From Alphaproteobacteria bacterium CG11_big_fil_rev_8_21_14_0_20_44_7 (GTDB lineage Bacteria; Pseudomonadota; Alphaproteobacteria; Rickettsiales; 21-14-0-20-44-7): a stretch of DNA of 5,325 nucleotides. The stretch spans positions 1 through 5,325 of the forward strand of contig PCXJ01000076.1 in the NCBI GenBank assembly GCA_002787615.1, read 5' to 3'. Position numbers and translations under genes: made by a program. The notes below the pieces were generated by a model, which saw nothing but the letters and a program-made list of their open reading frames with translations, was not told the DNA's origin and searched no databases. Below, one piece after another: positions 1-4,299 of this stretch; the stretch's first letter is position 1; each line of letters starts with the position of its first letter.

Positions 1-18
1 ACATTTTAACCAAATCTA

Positions 19-47
19 TTGAATATTGGAACAAAATATGCTTTAAT
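19..47 (+). promoter_or_regulatory. Putative sigma70-type promoter, leaderless geometry, for the 80-aa gene
   Basis: The -35-like TTGAAT (19-24, 4 of 6 to TTGACA) and the -10-like TTTAAT (42-47, 5 of 6 to TATAAT) are separated by 17 nt. The -10 ends 7 nt before ATG at 55, so transcription would begin at or next to the start codon. The only purine run near the start, AGGG, is 1 nt from the ATG and too close to serve as a Shine-Dalgarno. The region is AT-rich, so chance matches are easy. Confidence 0.4.
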
Positions 48-54
48 ATAGGGT

Positions 55-297
55 ATGAACAAACAACAAAACGCGCATAACATAATTTATGCAAATTTCG
101 GCGAAACTAATGGTGAGTCGAAGTCAAAAAACCAAGCTTCGGGAATCAGAATAACCCAGAAAACGCATTATAAGGGCTTGGCCATCCACACCAGATTGGA
201 TAATTTAAGCGGTGAAGGGCTGATGTTTGCGATGCTCCGCGATGCGATTATGCGCGAGAAAGAGAAAATTATACAAAGCTATGTGGATACTTATTAA
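55..297 (+). CDS. Small hypothetical protein, 80 aa
   Basis: I do not recognise this protein. It is a short, soluble, basic-to-neutral polypeptide without a signal peptide, membrane segment or cysteine. The first 30 residues are polar and probably disordered (rich in N, Q, S and K). Residues 31-80 look folded: a possible beta segment (GIRITQKTHYKGLAIHTRL, 30-48), then a helix with mixed charge from about 52 to 76 (GEGLMFAMLRDAIMREKEKI). An in-frame TAG at 49-51 makes ATG 55 the most upstream start, and no good Shine-Dalgarno precedes it. A promoter-like pair at 19-47 would give a leaderless message. It converges on the next gene, with stops 9 bp apart. The distinct N-terminal and C-terminal composition and the promoter context favour a real gene, but nothing indicates a function. 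Confidence 0.6.
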   Translation: MNKQQNAHNIIYANFGETNGESKSKNQASGIRITQKTHYKGLAIHTRLDNLSGEGLMFAMLRDAIMREKEKIIQSYVDTY

Positions 298-306
298 TAT
301 CGGCTT

Positions 307-735
307 TTAGCGCTCAATTTTTGGCGTTTCTGGGGCTTTTTCGCCCAAGCCTAATTCTCTGCATTTTTTGATATCTGCCACTAATATATCGCCGGATTTA
401 CTGCCGGTTTTTGCGAATTTTTCCAACTCATCCAAAAACTTTTCGGCTTTTGGCTTCATAGCTTCCCAAGCACTTGGGTAAGATTCACGAAAATGCGCCA
501 GTGCCAACCTAAATTCATTAACATTTGCTTGTGATATTTTCAAATTCTTAGAAGATGCATCCTTATTAAAATCTTCAACTGCCTTAGCAGCTCCCCACGC
601 AGTGTTGCGCAACCACGGGACTGACGGCAAAGCAGAAATTTCGCGATATGCTTCTATCGGGGTGTTCTGCGCTTCATCGGTCATTACTAGCGAAGCTGCG
701 GCAACTCCCAAAATTTTTGCTGTCCAATTTGTCAT
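307..735 (-). CDS. Hypothetical protein, 142 aa, hydrophobic N-terminus
   Basis: I do not recognise this protein. From ATG at 735 it has a short polar start, then a hydrophobic stretch (AKILGVAAASLVM, 6-18). That could be a weak signal peptide or an amphipathic helix; there is no lipobox and no strong basic n-region. The rest is mostly helical and charged, with tryptophans at W41, W47 and W90, a lysine/glutamate-rich helix (92-109) and a single cysteine C125. The open frame extends to TTG at 786, which would add 17 residues. I chose ATG 735 because a promoter-like TTGCAT-17 nt-TATAAG lies inside that extension and ends 6 nt before this ATG, and because TTG is a poor start here. Neither start has a convincing Shine-Dalgarno. 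It converges with the 80-aa gene and diverges from pgk. Function unknown. Confidence 0.6.
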   Translation of the reverse strand: MTNWTAKILGVAAASLVMTDEAQNTPIEAYREISALPSVPWLRNTAWGAAKAVEDFNKDASSKNLKISQANVNEFRLALAHFRESYPSAWEAMKPKAEKFLDELEKFAKTGSKSGDILVADIKKCRELGLGEKAPETPKIER

Positions 736-741
736 TCTGCG

Positions 742-770
742 CTTATAGAATTTCCCCACCGCTAATGCAA
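742..770 (-). promoter_or_regulatory. Putative promoter, leaderless geometry, for the 142-aa gene
   Basis: On the minus strand TATAAG (747-742, 5 of 6 to TATAAT) lies 17 nt after TTGCAT (770-765, only 3 of 6 to TTGACA). The -10 ends 6 nt before ATG at 735. If real, it rules out the longer TTG-started reading, because the promoter would sit inside that extension. Confidence 0.4.
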
Positions 771-796
771 TAGGAGAATTAGTCAAAACACTATGC

Positions 797-825
797 TTGA
801 CCGCGCTCGGCTATGGTAATAAAAG
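797..825 (+). promoter_or_regulatory. Putative promoter of pgk
   Basis: TTGACC (797-802, 5 of 6 to TTGACA) is followed after 17 nt by TAAAAG (820-825, 4 of 6 to TATAAT), which ends 6 nt before the pgk ATG at 832. This predicts a transcript starting at the initiation codon. A competing reading is a weak Shine-Dalgarno AGAAG just before the ATG, which would require a promoter farther upstream; none is obvious in the intergenic gap. Confidence 0.45.
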
Positions 826-831
826 AAGCGC

Positions 832-2022
832 ATGGGAAAATTCCTGACAATTGATGATATTGAGGCTAGTGACAAGCGCGTGATTGTGCGTGCCGATTTG
901 AACGTGCCGATTCAGGGCGGGAAAATCTCCGATATGACACGCATCAGACGTGCCTCGCAAACTGTTATAGAATTGCTGGATAGGGGCGCAAAAGTGATTG
1001 TGATGAGCCATTTTGGCCGTCCTAAAGGCAAGTTTGACCCAAGCCTTTCACTCGCACCGATTGCCGATGGTCTTTCAATCACCACCGGAAGAGATGTAAA
1101 ATTCGCGGTGGATTGCATTGGCGCGGAAGCGGAAAACGCAGTGGAGAAATTGCAGGAAGGCGAGCTGCTATTGCTTGAAAATCTACGTTTTTATGAGGGC
1201 GAAACCGCGAATGACCCTGAATTTGCCGCAAAACTTGCAAATCTTGGCGATGTTTATGTGAATGACGCATTTTCTTGCTCACATCGTGAACATGCTTCAG
1301 TTGCGGGTATTACCAAAATTTTGCCGCATGCAGCCGGGCGTTTGATGCAGGAGGAGCTGGAGAATCTGGAAAATATCCTCGGTAATCCGGAAAAGCCGCT
1401 AGCTGCTATTATTGGCGGTTCAAAAATTTCAACCAAGCTTTCGCTGCTCGATAATCTGCTTGATAAGGTTGATTTGATGGTAATCGGCGGCGGGATGGCG
1501 AATACATTCCTCAAAGCGCAAGGGCATAATATCGGCAAATCCATATATGAAGATGATTTGCTGGATACTGCAAGAGCAATTCTGGCACGCGCGCAGGAAA
1601 AAAATTGCGAGATTCTATTGCCCGTAGATGGGGTGGTGACGCAGGAATTCAAAGCCTATGCCGAATCCAGCATTGTTGGTGTGGTGAATATTGGCGATGG
1701 CATGATGCTTGATATCGGGCCAAAAACCGTTTCTCTCGCGCAGGAAAAGCTGGGTAATATGAAAACAATCGTATGGAATGGCCCGCTTGGTGCATTTGAA
1801 ATGCCACCTTTTGAATCGGGAACGGTTTCTCTGGCGCGCGCTGTTGCCGGATTAACCTCGGCAGGGCAGGTGAAATCTATTGCCGGTGGCGGTGATACGG
1901 TTTCGGCATTCTCAAAAGCCGGATTGACCAAAAGCTTCACCTATCTTTCCACGGCGGGCGGTGCATTTTTAGAGTGGCTTGAAGGTAAAGAATTGCCCGG
2001 TGTTGCCTGCTTACGAAAATAA
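832..2022 (+). CDS. pgk: Phosphoglycerate kinase
   Basis: This cytoplasmic enzyme of glycolysis and gluconeogenesis transfers the acyl phosphate of 1,3-bisphosphoglycerate to ADP, giving 3-phosphoglycerate and ATP. The 396 aa match the usual bacterial length, so it looks complete. N-terminal substrate domain: RADLNVP (20-26), the arginine pair R39-R40, SHFGRPKG (59-66), ENLRFYEGE (116-124) and VNDAFSCSHREHAS (143-156), which hold the basic patch that binds the phosphoglycerate. C-terminal nucleotide domain: GGSKISTKL (195-203) with K198, GGGMANTFL (219-227), WNGPLGAFE (315-323), GGGDT (352-356) and STAGGAFLEWLEGKELPG (373-390). SCS replaces the more common GTA in the VNDAF block, as in alphaproteobacterial enzymes. 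It is not next to gap, fba or tkt in this window. It starts at ATG 832 behind a leaderless-type promoter and probably forms its own unit, with a lipoprotein gene 15 bp downstream. Confidence 0.98.
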   Translation: MGKFLTIDDIEASDKRVIVRADLNVPIQGGKISDMTRIRRASQTVIELLDRGAKVIVMSHFGRPKGKFDPSLSLAPIADGLSITTGRDVKFAVDCIGAEAENAVEKLQEGELLLLENLRFYEGETANDPEFAAKLANLGDVYVNDAFSCSHREHASVAGITKILPHAAGRLMQEELENLENILGNPEKPLAAIIGGSKISTKLSLLDNLLDKVDLMVIGGGMANTFLKAQGHNIGKSIYEDDLLDTARAILARAQEKNCEILLPVDGVVTQEFKAYAESSIVGVVNIGDGMMLDIGPKTVSLAQEKLGNMKTIVWNGPLGAFEMPPFESGTVSLARAVAGLTSAGQVKSIAGGGDTVSAFSKAGLTKSFTYLSTAGGAFLEWLEGKELPGVACLRK

Positions 2023-2031
2023 TGCTAAGCT
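2003..2031 (+). promoter_or_regulatory. Possible promoter for the lipoprotein gene, overlapping the pgk 3' end
   Basis: TTGCCT (2003-2008, 4 of 6 to TTGACA) lies inside the last codons of pgk. After 17 nt comes TAAGCT (2026-2031, 3 of 6 to TATAAT), which ends 6 nt before ATG at 2038. The hexamers are weak; the support is that the geometry matches the other starts in this window. Read-through from pgk is an equally simple way to express the gene. Confidence 0.3.
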
Positions 2032-2037
2032 GCTGAT

Positions 2038-2400
2038 ATGCAGTTAAATATGCACTTAAAAACTCCAAAAATAATTGCCGCTATGGCATTGCTTTTATTG
2101 GCTGCCTGCGGTGATGATAATAACTCTCAAGCAACTCCGGAAACGGAAAGTAAGGCAGGTTTTGCGGCATATATTATGGCTTGCACATCTGATGGTGAAT
2201 CGGAAGAAATCTGCCGTTGTCACGCAAAATTGCTGAGCCAGAATCTTCCCGATGATAAGATTTTTATCCTTGCTGAAGCCGGAGCTGCCGCATCAAATGG
2301 TGATATTTCGATAATTGATGATGTGATGAATAATCATCCCGATATCGTAGTTGCGCTCAAAAGATTATCGCAAGAAGCGGAAAATTGCGCGACGGAGTAA
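2038..2400 (+). CDS. Small cysteine-containing lipoprotein, 120 aa
   Basis: This is a predicted exported lipoprotein of unknown function. The signal peptide has a basic n-region with K8 and K11, a hydrophobic core (IIAAMALLLLAA, 12-23) and a lipobox LAAC with C24 as the lipidated residue. Residues D26 and D27 fall at +2 and +3 after C24. In E. coli an Asp at +2 favours retention in the inner membrane, but that rule need not hold here. A polar linker (25-39) leads to a helical domain with C49, C59, C61 and C117. The spacing C-x9-C-x-C plus a late cysteine resembles small exported helical domains in many proteobacteria and suggests two disulfides. CRCH is not a CxxCH haem site. ATG 2038 lacks a Shine-Dalgarno; an in-frame ATG at 2050 would shorten the n-region but keep the lipobox. 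It is 15 bp after pgk and may be co-transcribed or use the overlapping promoter. Confidence 0.8.
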   Translation: MQLNMHLKTPKIIAAMALLLLAACGDDNNSQATPETESKAGFAAYIMACTSDGESEEICRCHAKLLSQNLPDDKIFILAEAGAAASNGDISIIDDVMNNHPDIVVALKRLSQEAENCATE

Positions 2401-2449
2401 AGGCAGCCATACCAAAACATAAATGTCATCGCCTGAATTTGCTTCCCAA

Positions 2450-2562
2450 CCTCCCCCAGCCCCTCCTATAAGGAGGGGGGGTTATACGGGGAAATCTATA
2501 AGGAGGGGGGATATTGCGGAGAAATCTCCCCACTATTAGGGGGGATTTAAGGGGGGTGGGGC
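2450..2562. repeat. GC-rich palindromic repeat element between convergent genes
   Basis: About 110 bp of C-rich then G-rich DNA stand out from AT-rich surroundings. The ends form an imperfect inverted repeat: CCCCAGCCCC (2454-2463) against the complement of GGGGGTGGGG (2552-2561), 9 of 10. Inside are two hairpins. The first is CCCCTCCT/AGGAGGGG (2460-2467 with 2471-2478), 8 bp with an ATA loop. The second is AAATCTCCCC/GGGGGGATTT (2522-2531 with 2539-2548), 10 pairs including one G-U, with a 7-nt loop. No reading frame fits it as a gene. The form is that of an interspersed palindromic repeat (REP- or MITE-like) of the 'cctcccccagcccctcc...aggggggtgggg' kind seen in many bacterial genomes. That class comparison is from memory and cannot be checked here. 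It sits between two gene ends, the usual place for such elements. Confidence 0.75.
2466..2525 (+). repeat. Two tandem 30-nt repeat units inside the palindromic element
   Basis: Units 2466-2495 and 2496-2525 both begin CTATAAGGAGGGGGG and end GAAAT, and they match at 25 of 30 positions. The differences all fall in the central 10 nt. A degenerate third copy may follow (TATTAGGGGGGAT, 2534-2546). This looks like an internal duplication of one hairpin arm, so the element may be an expanded version of a shorter parent repeat. Confidence 0.75.
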
Positions 2563-2573
2563 TTTATTTATAT
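2522..2573 (+). terminator. Possible forward terminator at the right end of the repeat
   Basis: The 10-bp hairpin 2522-2548 is followed by a second G-rich arm that can pair with the left end of the element, and then by CTTTATTTATAT (2562-2573). A large GC-rich stem ahead of a T-rich stretch could end transcription coming from the lipoprotein gene. The T-run is interrupted and does not directly follow the short hairpin, so this is not a classical intrinsic terminator. No T-run follows the structure on the minus strand. Confidence 0.3.
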
Positions 2574-2613
2574 GGTTCAAGCGCCACCGAGACTTAGCGC
2601 AACGGAGCAATTT

Positions 2614-3288
2614 TCAGCGTCCTCTGGAATCTTTCCCGCCATCTCTGCTTCTGTCTGCTGGGGTTATTGCGTGAATCATATCCACCAGCAATTCATGCAA
2701 TCTTTGATACATTGCTGCTTCTTGAGAAAACTTATAGTAATCATCCATAGCAAACCCCATTTCATCCTCTATTTCCTCTCTTTCTTCCGCAGCTTCTCGT
2801 TCTAACTCTTCCTCTTCCTCTTCTTCATATTCTGCCTGATCCAAAAACATCTGGTCATCCTGATATCCTGAGCCGGAATCAAATGACTTACCGTAACCTT
2901 CTTCCAGCTCAGCTTCTATTACCTCATCCAAATTCTCATACGCTCTCACGTAGTCTTCCAGTGCACCATCCGCTTGCGCCGTGCAACCTTCAGCAAGCAT
3001 TGCAAAACTTGCCTTTGCTCTGCTTAATACTATCATGCTAAGCTTGCCCGTATCTTCCACATTTTTTAAAATATCTCTCAAAGTAGTAATGGCTTGCAAA
3101 GCATCACATTTTTCATATTTCCAGTCTATTTTCTCTAATTCTGCAATCCTGTCTTCATAATTACCTCTTTTTTTTAGAAACTTTTTGACCGTAAGCAGCT
3201 TCATCTTATCACTATAGCCAATCGGCTCTGCCAGAAAACTGGTAGCGGCAGCTTTTACTATTTCAGGGTCTTGTCTTTTTCTAAGCAT
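2614..3288 (-). CDS. Hypothetical glutamate-rich protein, 224 aa
   Basis: I do not recognise this protein. It has no signal peptide or membrane segment and is probably cytoplasmic. The charge is strongly divided. Residues 1-60 are basic (for example LRKR at 2-5 and KKFLKKR at 35-41). Residues 60-110 form a helical, moderately hydrophobic middle (ITTLRDIL, LSMIVLSRAKASFAML) with C61 and C102. Residues 115-177 are very acidic, including an E-run at 155-161 inside a 24-residue E-dominated stretch (153-176). A last helix (about 186-208) precedes a charged tail DRSRDGGKDSRGR. The acidic part is probably a long charged helix or a disordered linker. ATG 3288 lacks a Shine-Dalgarno but has a promoter-like pair just upstream. 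It converges on the palindromic repeat and diverges from the modA-like gene. The E-run comes from GAA/GAG repetition, so its length may vary among strains. Confidence 0.75.
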   Translation of the reverse strand: MLRKRQDPEIVKAAATSFLAEPIGYSDKMKLLTVKKFLKKRGNYEDRIAELEKIDWKYEKCDALQAITTLRDILKNVEDTGKLSMIVLSRAKASFAMLAEGCTAQADGALEDYVRAYENLDEVIEAELEEGYGKSFDSGSGYQDDQMFLDQAEYEEEEEEELEREAAEEREEIEDEMGFAMDDYYKFSQEAAMYQRLHELLVDMIHAITPADRSRDGGKDSRGR

Positions 3289-3293
3289 ATCGC

Positions 3294-3322
3294 TTTATGT
3301 CATATGCATTAAGTTTTGTAAA
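3294..3322 (-). promoter_or_regulatory. Putative promoter, leaderless geometry, for the 224-aa gene
   Basis: On the minus strand TTTACA (3322-3317, 5 of 6 to TTGACA) is followed after 17 nt by CATAAA (3299-3294, 4 of 6 to TATAAT), which ends 5 nt before ATG at 3288. No Shine-Dalgarno lies between. This is one of the better -35 matches in the window. Confidence 0.45.
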
Positions 3323-3389
3323 TGATTTTAGCGCGTTTTTGCCAGAAAATTTTAGTGCAATTTCTTGTACATAGATTACTCTGGTGATT

Positions 3390-4169
3390 ATGAAATTCAT
3401 TTATACCGCTCTATTATTCCTGCTTTTTTGCGTTTCTGCGCACGCGAATGAGGAAGATATCCAGCCGGAAAACGTTGATTCGGTTACTATTCTTGCATCA
3501 TCGAGCATGACGGTGGCGATTTCGGAGATTTCCCGCATATATTCGCGCAGCAATGCGGTGGATGTGAATGCCGTGTTTGAGGCAACTTCAGAATTGCTCA
3601 GGAAAATAGAGGATGGTGACCCCGCAGATATCGTGATTACTGCCAGCGATAAATGGATGCAAAAAATGGAGGAGCGTGGGCTGATTGATGCAAGCTCGCA
3701 TGTGACTCTGGCAAAAAACCGATTAGCTCTGGTTGCCGCGAAAGGCTTTGAAATCTCACAAAGCAAAAATCTGGAGGAGAATCTGGATTATATCCATAAT
3801 CGCGCCTTGATGGTAATGGCTGACCCTGCCACCGTGACTCTGGGTGAAATTACTGAAAAGGTTTTGATGAATGTAAAAAGATGGCGCAAGCTCCGTAAAT
3901 TCATGGTTTTTGCTCCAACTTCTTCCAAAACTGTGGATTTGATAATAAAAAGCCAAACGGCGGGGGTTATTTATGCAACAGATGCGCTTCTCTACAAAAA
4001 TTCCTTACAATATATCGGTGACATCCCCGCTAGGCTTCACAAACCGATATATTACCACGCAGCAGTAGTAGTGGGCAGTAATATGGAAGAATCACGAAAA
4101 TATCTGGATTATTTAACCTCAGAACCCGCAAAAGATGTTTTCAGAAAGCATGGATTTGTGGTAGAATAG
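3390..4169 (+). CDS. modA: ModA-type molybdate/oxyanion substrate-binding protein
   Basis: This is a periplasmic solute-binding protein of the ModA family, which delivers molybdate or tungstate to an ABC importer. Numbering is from ATG 3390 (259 aa, a normal family length). Residues 1-19 are a signal peptide (MKFIYTALLFLLFCVSAHA) with cleavage after AHA. Compared with E. coli ModA as I remember it, VTILASSSM (32-40) matches the first oxyanion-binding serine loop and FEATSELLRKIE (63-74) the second. ADIVITASDKWM (79-90) is a family hallmark, KTVDL (180-184) covers the valine contact, and GVIYATDA (192-199) keeps the binding-site tyrosine. DPATVTLG (145-152) replaces the usual DPxxVPAG, so that contact is altered and the exact ligand is uncertain. 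An in-frame GTG at 3384 would add two residues; neither start has a good Shine-Dalgarno. No modB or modC, no ModE-like palindrome and no Moco riboswitch is visible nearby. Confidence 0.88.
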   Translation: MKFIYTALLFLLFCVSAHANEEDIQPENVDSVTILASSSMTVAISEISRIYSRSNAVDVNAVFEATSELLRKIEDGDPADIVITASDKWMQKMEERGLIDASSHVTLAKNRLALVAAKGFEISQSKNLEENLDYIHNRALMVMADPATVTLGEITEKVLMNVKRWRKLRKFMVFAPTSSKTVDLIIKSQTAGVIYATDALLYKNSLQYIGDIPARLHKPIYYHAAVVVGSNMEESRKYLDYLTSEPAKDVFRKHGFVVE

Positions 4170-4205
4170 GGGAAGTAGTAAAATTAATGTTTTATTTACC
4201 ATTTC

Positions 4206-4235
4206 TTGCGTAAAATTTGGAATATATGGTATAAA
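4206..4235 (+). promoter_or_regulatory. Possible promoter for the carboxypeptidase gene
   Basis: TATAAA (4230-4235, 5 of 6 to TATAAT) lies 18 nt after TTGCGT (4206-4211, 3 of 6 to TTGACA). Transcription would start near 4242 and give a leader of about 58 nt before ATG 4300. The -35 is weak and the region is AT-rich, so other -10 choices are possible. Confidence 0.35.
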
Positions 4236-4248
4236 ACTTGCTGTAGAT

Positions 4249-4290
4249 ATGATGAGATTGTTAGTAGTAAGATTATTAAGGTGCGATTGA
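4249..4290 (+). other. Possible 13-codon upstream ORF in the carboxypeptidase leader
   Basis: ATG 4249 opens a frame encoding MMRLLVVRLLRCD that stops with TGA at 4288-4290. The stop overlaps the first bases of the GAGG Shine-Dalgarno (4289-4292) of the downstream gene. A ribosome ending there would cover the initiation region, so translation could be coupled or inhibited. There is no clear Shine-Dalgarno for this small frame, and short frames arise easily by chance. Confidence 0.15.
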
Positions 4291-4292
4291 GG
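4289..4292 (+). promoter_or_regulatory. Shine-Dalgarno of the carboxypeptidase gene
   Basis: GAGG is separated by 7 nt from ATG 4300, an ordinary Shine-Dalgarno arrangement. It fixes the start of the carboxypeptidase and is the only clear example in this window. Confidence 0.7.
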
Positions 4293-4299
4293 TTGATAA

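Noticed and set aside
298..340. Bidirectional terminator between the convergent genes at 297/307
   Set aside because: Short dyads such as AGCGCT and GGCG...CGCC occur, but none gives a stable stem followed by a T-run on either strand.
1254..1652. 132-codon open frame on the minus strand inside pgk
   Set aside because: It is fully antisense to a complete, well-conserved phosphoglycerate kinase and its serine- and arginine-rich translation is typical of a shadow frame. The same applies to the shorter minus-strand frames at 811-1011, 912-1118, 1079-1282 and 1656-1940.
2212..2223. Haem-binding site in the lipoprotein (CRCH)
   Set aside because: c-type cytochromes need CxxCH; here the spacing is C-x-C-H, and the other cysteines suggest disulfides instead.
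2466..2548. CRISPR-like array
   Set aside because: The 30-nt units are directly adjacent with no spacers, only two are clear, and no cas gene is present; it is an internal duplication in a palindromic repeat.
2572..2805. 77-codon plus-strand frame starting just after the palindromic repeat
   Set aside because: It is antisense to the C-terminal part of the 224-aa gene, rich in F, S and C from the complement of GAA/GAG codons, and has no Shine-Dalgarno or recognisable domain.
3289..3389. Molybdenum-cofactor riboswitch or ModE operator upstream of the modA-like gene
   Set aside because: The gap is short and AT-rich, no extended stem structure is visible, and I see no palindrome of the ModE type. 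A -10-like TAGATT (3372-3377) exists but has no acceptable -35.
3401..3956. Minus-strand frames within the modA-like gene
   Set aside because: They lie opposite a gene with clear family motifs and a signal peptide, and have no features of their own.
4170..4205. Terminator after the modA-like gene
   Set aside because: The only dyad is a weak AT pairing (GTAAA with TTTAC) with a mismatched interior and no T-run after it.
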